DNA of 64,000 nucleotides from Acanthacorydalis orientalis. Taxonomy: Eukaryota > Arthropoda > Insecta > Megaloptera > Corydalidae. Positions 12,679 to 24,680 of the stretch are shown in pieces. How positions within the stretch are numbered: the stretch's first letter is position 1; every line of letters begins with the position of its first letter. The translations under genes and the position numbers were made by a program. The DNA lies in assembly GCA_034766995.1 (NCBI GenBank), contig CM068313.1:32310996-32374995 (forward strand), in the 5' to 3' direction. Under the pieces are notes generated by a model. The model worked only from the letters and a program-made list of their open reading frames with translations, did no database searches and had not been told where the DNA came from.

Positions 12679-13912
12679 GTTGGTGCAAAAATAATTGCAC
12701 TTTTTACGTATCAAATATAAAAAAAAAAGACCCATATATTAGTTAGAATTATATTTATTAATCAAAATAAAGACCATTGGACTGCACACATTACTCTCAA
12801 CGGGAAATAAGTTTATTTATTTCTACAAGATAAAATTCTGTAGACCTAGAATTCATCGAAAGCGCTTTGAGCTGATCTTTGATAACCTCGTAGGAAATTA
12901 CTCAATGTTTAAAAAATAATAATCTGTCGGAGACAAGTCCAGAAAATAAGGTGGGTGAGGTAAGGTTTCATAAACCAGTTTATTTAATTTTTTTAAAGTT
13001 ATTTGTGAGACGTGTGTTAGAGCGCTGTAATGAAAAATAATCGGTCCTTTTCGATCGACTAATGTTGGCCGTAAACGATACAACTTCTTATGCATTTTTT
13101 CAGTTTCCTGACAATATATTTCTACTGTTATTGTTTCATCAGGATTTAAGAAGTTGTAGTGAATGATGCCACTTTCCGACCACCAAATAGTGATCATAAT
13201 CTTTTTTTCATGAAGCTTCAGATTATGAAACTGTTTTGGTGCTTCTCCTCGGTCTACTCACTGTGATAAACGTTTCCGATTGTTGTAAAGAATCCACATT
13301 TCATCACATGCGACAATGCGATCAAGAAAGGGATTGTTTTTGTTACAGAAACAAAAGAAGCGCAGAGTAGAATTCGTATCGCCGAATTGCTTGATGTTTG
13401 TTTCATTCATCATTTATTCAGCTTTTTGTTTTTACAATTAGACTCAAATGTCAAACAACTGTTGAATGATCAATATTGAGTTCTTCTGCCACCTCTCGAA
13501 TCGTTTTACGTGTAATTGTTTCAATAATGGTTCTTAAATCATTATTGTCTATAGCTGAAGGATATCCACAACCCTCATCATCATCATCATAGCTTTCGTT
13601 TCCATTAAGAATTTTTTTTGAAACTAGTGTTCATTAAAAACAAATTTGATATTTCGAACAGTTTCTGTTGCTTTACGTCCCAATGAAACTCTTATAAAAA
13701 ATCGCGCAGATTTGCTTTTTTCATGATCAATTTAATATGTTATATCCAACAATACTAAAGAATGAAAATAATAGGCATAAGCTGAAATTATTCATGCTAA
13801 TTTAATTGTTTACAATGATGTATTACATAACTATAACAAAATATGACGGTAACTAGAAAACTCGGCGCCAAACTTAAAATAATGAAAACTGCAATTATTT
13901 TTACACCAACTT
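12675..13912 (-). mobile_element. Mariner transposon, Hsmar1/cecropia-like, inside a (TA)n array
   Basis: An element of about 1.24 kb with terminal inverted repeats. The left end reads GTTGGTGCAAAAATAATTGC from 12679. The right end (13885-13910, reverse-complemented) reads GTTGGTGTAAAAATAATTGC, with one further mismatch in the next six bases. The left end also carries the TTAGGTTGGTG start typical of Hsmar1-like mariners. Both outer flanks are (TA)n, so the element appears inserted within a microsatellite. The transposase is on the minus strand and decayed. The exact outer boundary on the right is blurred by the (TA)n repeat. Confidence 0.88.
12758..13724 (-). pseudogene. Mariner transposase, Hsmar1/cecropia-like, decayed
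   Basis: Recognisable from an ATG at 13722-13724 to a stop at 12758-12760 (SNGLYFD at the end), but with several stops and frame changes. Landmarks in order are an HTH region (TIREVAEELNIDHSTVV followed by a stop), FLDRIVACDEMWILYNN with the first catalytic Asp, IWWSESGIIHYNFLNP, and PHPPYFLDLSPTDYYF with the third catalytic Asp. The second catalytic motif, HDNARPH in active relatives, reads HYSALTH here, so the second Asp is lost. The longest uninterrupted stretch is 12898-13197 (99 codons). The missing catalytic residue and the stops make this an old, dead copy, more decayed than the element at 44 kb. Confidence 0.88.
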
Positions 13913-13918
13913 ATATAT

Positions 13919-13984
<66 letters not shown>
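13911..13984. repeat. (TA)n, right flank of the mariner
   Basis: TA array starting at the mariner's right terminal repeat, with one CATACATA interruption near 13921. Confidence 0.95.
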
Positions 13985-13990
<6 letters not shown>

Positions 13991-14975
13991 CTGAAGTGAT
14001 ACAAATTCGTATTCGATGCTTTTATTTTCAATGGATACATTTGTTATTGTATCAAATATTTTTTAATAACGTATATTATTTTTTTTTGCTTTTCAGTTAA
14101 TTTAGAATAGTTTGAGAACAAAAGTTTATTAAGTATTTAACAAAGCTGTCTTTTTGAAGACAGATTATATAGTTGGGCTAAAAATCAATCAGCATAAGTT
14201 AGCTTTTGGACAAATTTTCTTCTTGTTTTGAAAACTTTTAAATATAAATTATTTTGTAGTTATCAAAATGACAATCTCATCGGTTAATAACTGTTTTAAT
14301 AGATAACACATAGAAAGCACACAATACCGGATTTGTATTTGTGATGTTTGTTGAAACCTTCAACGTGCTTTTTTAATCAAAATACATTTTACTAATTAAT
14401 ATTGCATAAGTTATACAGCAAAATTCAAGCTTTTAACACACGATTTATCAACTGAACTTATTATCCATTTAGTTATGATGAGTTTTTCACTTAATTATGT
14501 TACGTATATAATATAACGCAATATATTTCAACGTAACATAAAGAATTATAATAGCTTATCGTATTTTGTGATCTCTTGTTTGCAAAACGTGACGATTACA
14601 TTTCTACAATTCTACAATATTTCTTTATATAATAAAACAATTAAAGCATACACTCTAAGTTATATACAATTCTGAATTATTTATAATATTGTATGGAATG
14701 TGAAAAGTATACTAAACGATTTATTTTTTCGTAAACATTATCTTTATCTTTCTTCTTATGTTTCTTATGTATTCAAAATGTATAAATTATAATATTTGAA
14801 TTTTAAAATAAGTTAATATAAATTAAATATATACATATTTAAATATTTACTGTCTACTACTTTGAAGAAAATAATATAACAAATAATTTTAACACTTGAA
14901 AAGTATATTTTTTCAAAATATCATAGATATAATGAATACATTCATCTCTTACAGAAAAACATCCACTGAACATAA

Positions 14976-14981
<6 letters not shown>

Positions 14982-15016
<35 letters not shown>

Positions 15017-15042
15017 CATACATACATACATATATATATATA

Positions 15043-15082
<40 letters not shown>
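14982..15082. repeat. (TA)n-(CATA)n compound array
   Basis: TA, then CATA tetranucleotides, then TA with a TAGACATA interruption. Confidence 0.95.
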
Positions 15083-15083
<1 letters not shown>

Positions 15084-15390
15084 GTTAATAAAATAATGAT
15101 TTAAAATAACCTTTGTATATATTTGAAAATATATCTGTCAGAATAATAAGCGAAATATATTCCGATTGACAGTCGCGTGTTATCTATAGCGGCAAACAAA
15201 ACGGTTATATAAAATATCAAAGATAATAACAGAAGACGTTTAAATTACATATCGGCTACAATGAATAACAAATACGCTAAAAGCAAATAGCTTATAATAG
15301 CCACAACAGAACTTACCAAAGGTCGTACATGTAAAATCCGGTCAAATGATCTCTGTGTGGTATTATTATTTAAATGATGATTTTTCTGGT

Positions 15391-15478
15391 GCGTTTGATT
15401 TGAACGCATAACAATGATTTATGGAGTACATTCTCCGTTAGAATAGGTAGAACTCTGAGTATCGGTCATCTATTGACC
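15391..15478. repeat. Cluster of three short hairpins
   Basis: Three small stems follow each other: GCGTT/AACGC (15391-15407), GGAG/CTCC (15423-15436) and GGTCA/TGACC (15464-15478). They lie in a GC-richer patch just upstream of longer inverted repeats at 15566-15876, possibly parts of one decayed fold-back element. Confidence 0.45.
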
Positions 15479-15565
15479 ACCTTGTGAATAGGTATACAGT
15501 GCAAAGACTATGTAACATGTGATGAGTAATTTTACATATCATTAAAGCGCCTGTATGTTAGATCC

Positions 15566-15876
15566 GTTCGATATGTACTCTAAACTTACTTTGAGTATGA
15601 TAACTTTACTCTGAACTTGTTTTTATCGAACAACATAAGTTTAGAGTAACTCATATGATTGCTGTCAACACTTTATTTGTGTACTTACGTACAACTTGAT
15701 AAATTTGAACAGATTCGTCAAATGGTGTGGGATAATTATTAATAAATTTAATTTCGAAAATTTTTATCACACAATAAATCGTATTCAAAATGGAGGTTAC
15801 TTCCAAAATCTTCATTTCCGACTTACTCTAAACTACTCGACGAAAATCCTGAATAAGTTCCGAGTACATATCGAAC
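15566..15876. repeat. Nested inverted repeats, possible decayed fold-back element
   Basis: GTTCGATATGTACTC at 15566-15580 is matched perfectly by its reverse complement at 15862-15876. The match continues inward as AACTTA after a two-base difference. Within it, TACTCTAAACTTA (15576-15588) is inverted at 15636-15648, and related ACTCTRAACTW wording occurs near 15608 and 15824. No ORF or terminal motif of a known family was seen. Confidence 0.55.
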
Positions 15877-17049
15877 AGAAAAGTATTAAATTTCTTATAC
15901 ACAGTAAGTTCAAAATACATATCGAGCATATCTGTTGAGATTTGAGTTTAATATCTGATATTTATATACTTCAAAGTAGAATTGAAGTCTTCATAACAGA
16001 TTGTAATTGAAATTCTTAAAAAATATCGTTTTTAACAAGAAAGCGACAATCAATCACAACAATTTCACATTCTATTTTAGTAAAAATTGTTAACAACCAC
16101 TTCTTTCCTGTGCTAATGTTTATTTGTACTAAATAACAAATAGCTACCAATTTATTTTACAACGATGGTATGTTTTGGTACATAGTTTGTAGTCGTAAGA
16201 AAAAACAATGTAATTCATAGAACAATATATTGAAAATGTTAAATATTTTTCAACATGTATTTATGTATTTTTTTTAAAATTCCCAGTAGTAGTTAAACAT
16301 TAAATAAACTTTTAATTATTAAGAACTTAATCTCTTCTCGTTAGTTTGTTTTAAGGTATTTATTTGAACATGTGTAATTTTATTTGTACTTAACAATGAA
16401 TACAATTAAAGATTTAATAATCGTTATATCAATATCAAACTCTAGATATGGTTTTGATTTACTACTCAATTTTTTTTTCATTAATCATTTAACTTTCATC
16501 TTTTTTAATTATAATTTTTGTATATTTTTTTTATTTCAAAAATTATTTCCTAATATTATACAATATCATTGTTCCATTACAATACTAAATAAGTTGTGAA
16601 GTTTATAGCATGTAATAATTTTATTGCAAAAATATTTAGTAATAAACACTGCAGAAAATAAGTAATCTTGAACTAGGAAACTGCTAGTTCTTTTTATTAT
16701 ATAGATAGACTTTAAGCAGTAAATAATTATTTCATTTTTACTTTTTTCAAAATCATACATTGAAGAACTTATTTAAAAAACTCATTTTATGTATAGCATA
16801 CACTAATGAATTTAAATTTGTATGTAAAATTATATTTCGTCTAGTTTTTTTCATTTCTATTTTTTAACAAATATATGAATGAAAAAATAATCTTTTCACC
16901 GTAGTTTTCAGTTATCATTCTTTGAATAAATAAATAACTAACACTAACAACTGAAAATAAAATTGTATTCAAAAAATTGACTGAAATAAAACACTAGAAA
17001 TTTATTTAAATTCCTTTTTTAAGTATAATAAAAAATAAATACGAAATTA

Positions 17050-17259
17050 ATGTTACAAAGTCTAAATTGTAAAGATGAAAATGATGCAGGCACGAATATA
17101 GCTCGAAGCAGAATGTATGCGGGGGGAGGATCAACTTATGGAACAAGTTATATAAATCAAACGATAAGAGCGGTTCGAAATCGGTCTTTTAATTTTTCGC
17201 ATGTACATATGTGCTGTGGTTTAGGCATAGCACTAACTAATAATTCGATTGAGAATTGA
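17050..17259 (+). other. 69-codon ORF, unassigned
   Basis: Starts MLQSLNCKDENDAGTN and has a Gly-rich patch (YAGGGSTYG) and RAVRNRSFNFSHVH. Its base composition is more balanced than its surroundings and it contains no microsatellite. No family is recognised and no splice sites are obvious. A gene fragment or chance are both possible. Confidence 0.15.
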
Positions 17260-19889
17260 ACTTGAACCTTAATTATCCAAATAAATGGTTTTGGTTCTAC
17301 GATTCAGTCATTATCTATACGAAAAGGGTATTATTTATTTTTCATCTTTTAAGAAAAGGTTTAAACATTCGTTTCGTAATACGCCTAATTAAAGATTTAT
17401 CTTTTAACTATCATTTATATTCGTCAAAAGTAAAACGATAATAATATTGTGGTTTATTATTTCAAAATAATTTAAACACCGTTCTAACGTCGAGAAAAAT
17501 TAAAATAAATTAATCGTTTTTTATTGGCTATATGTAATTGAAAAATCATGTTATGTGAAACAATAATCAAAGGGAAAATTCTGAAAATAATATATTTTAT
17601 TTCAATAACAGTATTTGATATGTCAATAGAAAATAAAAGAATTGTACATATATGTAAATTTGTGTATATGTTTATGTGTATATGTGTTTGTGTTCACATC
17701 TGTTTGTATGCGTGACACATATTACGAATAACATTATCGCGAAAAGTACAAATCATTCTTCATTAATTTAAATCTTGTTAATGAATCAATCATACTCGAG
17801 TAATATGTACTTTCACTTATGTATTAACTTTGAATATAGTCCGTGAAATTATTTTAGATTTTTTTTTAATTAAATTTTGAAATTATATTATGGAATTCGA
17901 TTGTGAATAATAGATTTTATACAATTGTAGGTCTACTGTATGCCTGAGGTCAGTAAATGATTTGATTTCTCTAAACTATGTTAATATTAATTATTTGCAA
18001 ATTATATGTGTGTATATACAATAATATACATTCATATACATAGTAAAGAATTAAATACAATGTATAGAAATATTACTCAATAAACAAACATATTACTTAT
18101 ATTGCTTGCCTCATTTTTTCACTTAATATGTAAATAAATCCAAAACTAATATTAACATTTTTGATTAAAATAAAAATCGTACATATTAAAATAAATATTA
18201 AATTTAATGAAGTATAACCTCTATTGAAATAGACTAATTAGGAAGAAGGTATGTTCAATATTTCCGAAATCAAATCAAAAATAAATACTTTCTTTTTTTT
18301 TGAGAAAAAAATAAATTAATAATAAGCTTGAATAATTCATCCAATTTCAATTATACTTTACAAGTATGATGCATACAAATTATAATTTCTCTGAAAGATA
18401 GAAAATAAGAGTAACGTTGCTACACTTCAAGATGAGACGATAAATTTCATTTTACAAATTGGCATTTTTATTATCATCATTGCCTTTTACAGTAATGCTA
18501 TTTTTTTCAAATACTTCACTCTCTATCATCACTTAATATCCAGAATCAACCATATTCTCTAGCTACTGAAAATCGTTACTATTACGACGAAATTCTGCTT
18601 ACATCAACTGACGAACAATCGGTAAGGAAAAAAATATTGTCCTTAAATGTGAAATACTATAAGTCGAGGCCAGTTAAATGAAAAATTTACTGTATCTTTT
18701 AAAAATGATCTGAGGAAACCTCAATTATTAATTACTATAAAAGTCGTATTATGAAAATTGCGAAATACATTTAAAAAAATATTAAACAAGTCACTAATAT
18801 CAAATTTTAATTTTTTTAAATTGTTATATATATATATATTAAAATTAAATAAAAAAGAATATATTATTTTTTTAAACGAAATTTATTTTAGTAGTTTATC
18901 AAGAAAATATATAATAAAGTTCGATATATTTCATAAATACATGATAAATTCCATATTCGAAATTCAATATCAATTTTAGTAAATGAAAAAGTTAGTAATT
19001 ATTAAATAAAATTCTATTTAAATATACGGAAGTATATGATAGTGGAAAGAGAATGACCGTTGAAATTTCCTGGAAGGTTAATAAGATTATGTGACATGAC
19101 TGAATAATTACCAAATATATCAGCGGAGAACTGAAATTATATTAGCTTTGAAATAATATATAGAACAAAAAATAGTACTTAAACTTCAGTTCTTTACATC
19201 TAAATCTTTACAGAATTCTAATTATCGCTAAGCATAGATAGTTTAATGAAACTTTCTACAATATTTTTTTTCATTAAAATCCCATTTTCGATTTTTCTGG
19301 TATATTGTTCTATGATTAAATGTATTTTGAATTGTTTGTTTTTATAATAAATATTTTTCAATATATATTGATTTAGTTTAAAAATGATTTTTGTAATTAA
19401 ATATAAGCAAGGAAAACCCGAACCTATTAATATTGAAATACTTTCAAAATTCTATCAGTGGCATAATTAAACATTGTGTATTTACAAATGGTAATATTTC
19501 GTTTTTTTTTCTTTATAGCGATACAATTTTGATATAGAAGCGTTTTATTCGATTTAAAATAACATTTTTTTCTAATTTCAAAAATGTTAAGTACACAACC
19601 AAATTCATATTCGAAAAATCTGTTTATTTACTTAAGAGATATATTTACGTATACATTTTAGTTAATTATATAGTGATTTGTCTGAAAAAATAATTATTAC
19701 AACCAACACAAAAAATAGAAATTTTGGTAGTAAAAGCTATATTAGTTACGAAGAAATTATTTTCTTAAAAAGTCATTATGGTAAAAAAATATTAAACCCA
19801 AACTCGACACGATGTAAAGTAACAAACAATTTTAATTTCATGTATAATCATAAGCTTTTATATATAAAAACTTGTACAAGATAAATATC

Positions 19890-19908
19890 ATATATATATA
19901 TATATATA

Positions 19909-19970
<62 letters not shown>

Positions 19971-19988
19971 CATATATACATATATATT
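19890..19988. repeat. (TA)n array with interruptions
   Basis: About 100 bp of TA with TTAA and CATA breaks. Confidence 0.95.
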
Positions 19989-20182
19989 TCAACATGAACA
20001 TAAAAGAATATAAGAACACACTAGTTCTGTTTTCAACAAATGCTAATTTGTAAATTCTAAATTACATTTAAGCATATTACGCCATCTACCTGCACAAGGC
20101 TATACCACAGAAAGAATACTACACTTGAGAAAGTGTACATTTTTAATGAGTTTAAATTTTGTATTTGTTATTTTAATGACTT

Positions 20183-20186
<4 letters not shown>

Positions 20187-20270
<84 letters not shown>
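20187..20270. repeat. (TA)n microsatellite
   Basis: About 84 bp of TA with one CACA break near 20236. Confidence 0.95.
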
Positions 20271-20273
<3 letters not shown>

Positions 20274-20490
20274 TATGTGTGTATGTATGCAGTTTCAAAT
20301 TTTTATTATGCATATTTATATCTACTCCTTTAAATCTAATTTAAAAAGTATAATATCTGTATAATTATCAAACAGTTACATAAGAACACACTCATTCGTT
20401 TTTATATACAATATAAAACAACAAGTAAATAATTAATATTACAACTTGAAAATGTATATATTCTGAATAAAAACAATGAAAATAAATCCT

Positions 20491-20493
<3 letters not shown>

Positions 20494-20522
<29 letters not shown>
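20494..20522. repeat. (TA)n microsatellite
   Basis: About 14 TA units. Confidence 0.95.
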
Positions 20523-20526
<4 letters not shown>

Positions 20527-20628
20527 AACAGATAGATTCTTTATTCATTTATTTTATTTAATAATGATCACGAAAAAAATGTTGAGAGTTGAGTAATATT
20601 ATAGTACTCTTACTATGCAGCTCTTGAA

Positions 20629-20629
<1 letters not shown>

Positions 20630-20683
<54 letters not shown>
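20630..20683. repeat. (TA)n microsatellite
   Basis: About 27 uninterrupted TA units. Confidence 0.95.
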
Positions 20684-20684
<1 letters not shown>

Positions 20685-20719
20685 CATTCCTTTTTTTCTC
20701 CATTTTCCATCCTAAATGT

Positions 20720-20734
20720 ATCTATCTATCTATT

Positions 20735-20782
<48 letters not shown>
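20720..20782. repeat. (CTAT)n-(TA)n compound array
   Basis: CTAT tetranucleotides followed by about 21 TA units. Confidence 0.95.
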
Positions 20783-20788
<6 letters not shown>

Positions 20789-21872
20789 TTTATTTTAAGA
20801 GCTGTGCATTGTGAGAGTACTGTAATATTATTCAGCATTCTGTCAGCATTTCTTTCATAAGGCATCATTATTAAATAAAATAAATGAATAAAATAAACTT
20901 TACGTAAAATTTCAGAAAGAAACATTCTATTATGAAAATAAAACAATGCATCTCTGTTTTGAAGCTTTATATAAACTTATTTGTTCTTTTTATCTCCATG
21001 AATATGTATACAAATGTATAAAATAACTTAGTGGGATACATACATGCATGTATGTATATATATATATATATAATATTATATATTATAATCAATTAAGAGA
21101 CATTTACATAAGGTGATAATTTAAAACTATTCAATTTCTATGTGGGTCTATTTTATGCAATGAGTGTAAAATTTTTATTGTTTCGTTACTGAATATGTAA
21201 ATATATAATTAGCAAATATTTAATTAAACTGATTTTTAATATTTACTATTGTATTAATCTAGGTCAGCATCATAGTGCTAAAACAGATGACATTGACCGA
21301 GATATGAGTGTTATTAATTTGAACATATTTAATTATCTATTAAATAATTAACCTCTCTCCACCTCTTTCCCTCTTTATATATATATATGTATATATAGGT
21401 ATGTGTGTGTGTATGTGTGTGTAATGCTATTTTCAAGAAAGAAAACACATAATTATTTAAATAACATTTTAAATATCTGTCAATGTTTTATTTAAAAGTA
21501 CCACTAAAGTTTATTTTATTTAACATACCAACGAATATTATTAAAAATATAGAAATATTGAAATTTCCAAATTAAAAAAATTAAGTTACTTCAAATAAAA
21601 AAAATGCATTGTACGAGAATCAACATCATTTCTGAAGATAGAAGAAACAACTGTTATTCTACTGCCTAAAATCGGTCGAAAAAACAATGAATATTAAAGT
21701 AATATAATCAAAAGGTATAAAAGTTAATGAAGTATACAGTTAAAGTGTTTTGGAAATATTTTCTGTTATCCACTTTTATAAGTAGATAACAGATAAAAAT
21801 ATCTGCATTTTAGTCACCTTAAATGCAAATATTTCTGATGTATAGACATATATACACATATGTTGTTGTGTG

Positions 21873-21875
<3 letters not shown>

Positions 21876-21914
<39 letters not shown>
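21876..21914. repeat. (TA)n microsatellite
   Basis: About 19 TA units. Confidence 0.95.
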
Positions 21915-21919
<5 letters not shown>

Positions 21920-21989
21920 GTTAATATATTTTACGAATGATATTTTTGAAGACAAAAATTCGTTTTAAGACTATTTCTTATATCCAAAA

Positions 21990-22140
21990 CTGTAGGAAGG
22001 GTAAACTAAATGATGTCGGTCATATTTCCGGTTCAACAGGTGCTTCCTGTACACAAGTGTGAGAACGTGTTTGAATAATGGCCTATGCTATCTCATACAA
22101 AAGTACAAACAGTGACAGTTACGCCAGTATCTGTAACAAT
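21990..22140. promoter_or_regulatory. Possible cis-regulatory patch with ETS-like and E-box motifs
   Basis: Within 30 bp lie TTTCCGG (22025-22031), CAGGTG (22037-22042) and GCTTCCTGT (22042-22050). These match ETS and E-box consensus sites, with a further AGGAAGG upstream near 21995. The patch is less AT-rich than its surroundings. Motif matches alone are weak evidence. Confidence 0.2.
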
Positions 22141-22906
22141 ACTTGTATTTTATGTTAACAGTAAACTGAATCATGTAAGATTTGCATTTATCTTGCAACA
22201 AATTTATTTAATTGTAATGTACAAATGTATACGAAACTATTTTAAGACACTATATATTTATTAGTAGTTAGTTATTTTTTCATGTTTATTTTTAATTGTC
22301 AAAATTAGTGCAATTCTCAAGTATTAAACTTGATAATAGCATTTTTTTCGTAATTATAATAAACCATATCTTAATGTATTATTTATGGGATATTTTTCGT
22401 GAGATATAAGCAATAATTTTAACATATACTTCGAGGTATTAAGGAAATCATTATGAATCTTAAATAAGATTACTGACCGGAAAATATAATCGAACTCATG
22501 AGTTATCCGGTAGAAAGCGAACAAATAACTCAAGCGTGTTAATTAATTTATGTGCATAGTATGAACATTTTTAAGGAAATATAATTTACACTTTATTGGA
22601 TGTTAAATTTAATAAAGTGTAAAATTATCGAATGTTTAATTTAAAAAGAATGTTTCACTAAAAACGTTTATTGTTTACATTTGAAATAAACGTAACCCGT
22701 TTTATAGATAGAACAAAAATAGTGATGATATATAAATAATTTTATGAAATATCTATGTGAAAATAAAATAATAATAAAGAAAGGAAATGTTAGCTGGAAA
22801 ATAAATATTCGATTTTAAAATAATAAACATTATACTTATATGTGTGTGTAAAAAGGCTTGTTTTAATGTCATTTAACGGTTCAAATGCTCTTTTTTACAC
22901 ATAGAC

Positions 22907-22950
22907 GCACACAAGCACACACACACATTTATATATATATATATATATAT
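22907..22950. repeat. (AC)n-(TA)n compound array
   Basis: Imperfect (AC)n then 10 TA units. Confidence 0.9.
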
Positions 22951-23269
22951 TTGATTATAGTTAACTTCTTAACATTTTTTATTTAACTTAAATTCATATT
23001 TCATTTTAGTCAACAAATATTTAATAATTATGATAGTGTTACACATAGTTTCATAAAAGCAATATTATTTTATACAAAAGTAAAATTTATGTTTAGTAGT
23101 TCTTATAATTTATTTAGTTAGTAGCTATAAAAAAAATCGTGACAGGTGTGGCTTATCATATTGAAAATTCAATTTTATGTGCCTAATTGAGGTTACTTGC
23201 TATAAGACTTAATAATTGAATATTAAAAATTAATTATGAAGTTTTAATGAATTGAAACCTACATATTCT

Positions 23270-23272
<3 letters not shown>

Positions 23273-23334
<62 letters not shown>
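23273..23334. repeat. (TA)n microsatellite
   Basis: About 31 uninterrupted TA units. Confidence 0.95.
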
Positions 23335-23337
<3 letters not shown>

Positions 23338-23682
23338 TTAAAGAGAATATAAATGTTTTTATGCACTTATATAGAAGAATTGCATACTATATAATGTTAG
23401 TGACCAGATATTAATATTTTAGATTTATTCACCTGAAACATCCTAATACAGACTTGTGTGTAAGATTATAATCCCATCCCCATTAACGGTTAAATTGCTT
23501 GACAAGACAGCCTTCCGGTTTATACTTAAATCTTTGCATATTAAATGGCTTATTATGTTGTCTTACTTGATCTATAAAGAACAATGAAATGTACGCACTG
23601 TTGTTTTTATACTGTTTTCAAAAAGATATTATAAATTAACATAAAACGATTTTTGAATCAGCTGTATGTATTTATTTAAAAT

Positions 23683-23685
<3 letters not shown>

Positions 23686-23753
<68 letters not shown>
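23686..23753. repeat. (TA)n-(GT)n compound array
   Basis: About 22 TA units followed by 11 GT units. Confidence 0.95.
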
Positions 23754-24289
23754 CATCGCACTATAATGCTATGATAAAAATAAATTTATTTTTCATACAC
23801 ATGTGTTGAAGCTTTTTTGTATAATTTAAATTAAATAAATTATTTTTTAAAAAATGTATTATTATATTGTAGAACTTGTTTCTAAAGTTTTTGATTCTAG
23901 AAGTAAATCATTCGTAAAGTAAATGTTTTCATACAATACCTTTAATCATTAATTTTTTTATTTTACTTTATAATTTTTCAGTACATTATTAGCTCAGTTT
24001 TCTAAATGTTATCTTTTTTATGACGACAAAACAACTTTTTCTACAAGCTATTTCTGTAATTTAAGTACTAAAATACATTCCAAGAAAGTAAAATACAAAG
24101 TATCAATTTAAAAATATGTGCGGGAAAGTTTTATTAAATAATTTATGTCTCATTGAAAACCCTAAACAAACAGGAAATGCATAAAAGTAGTACAGCTTAA
24201 ACTAGATACTTGTACATTTGCATTGTTACAAATGACAAATTTCGAAAGTAAATTAAAAATGTTTCTTTTTAAAATCTTCAACGAGTGAT

Positions 24290-24680
24290 ATCATACAAAA
24301 GAACGATCTACGTCCGCAAGAACTGAATAACTCCCATAACACGACAGCCGAGCCATCTATGATCACCGACCGTAACAAATCGACCATTTAAATTCAAACG
24401 TATGAACTTCCTCATCATATAATTCTTAAAAGTTTATTTTCGACATGTTTGTCATTCCAAGCGCATACGACTTTTAAAGAACACGGTGCAAAAATGAACA
24501 ACGCGACCAAACATCATGAATCACAAGGACGTTAGTGACTATTGATAAAACGTATAGCTGCGACAAAACCAGTCAATCCAGTATTAGTAGTGGATGCCAT
24601 ATAATGAATGATTCACTTTCGAGATAATGACATCGTTTAAGATCTGCACCTATGATATTATCCTTGTCCGATACATTGAA
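24290..24680. other. GC-richer non-repetitive patch
   Basis: Nearly 400 bp of balanced composition without microsatellites. I found no open frame with splice sites. It is the kind of island that can be a conserved non-coding element, but nothing in the sequence itself shows a function. Confidence 0.3.

Noticed and set aside
13843..14100. ORFs on both strands across the mariner's right end
   Set aside because: They consist of the terminal repeat plus (TA)n.
20125..20860. Plus-strand ORFs encoding long Tyr-Ile repeats, also at many other loci
   Set aside because: They are reads through (TA)n, which has no stop in any frame. The flanks have no coding character.
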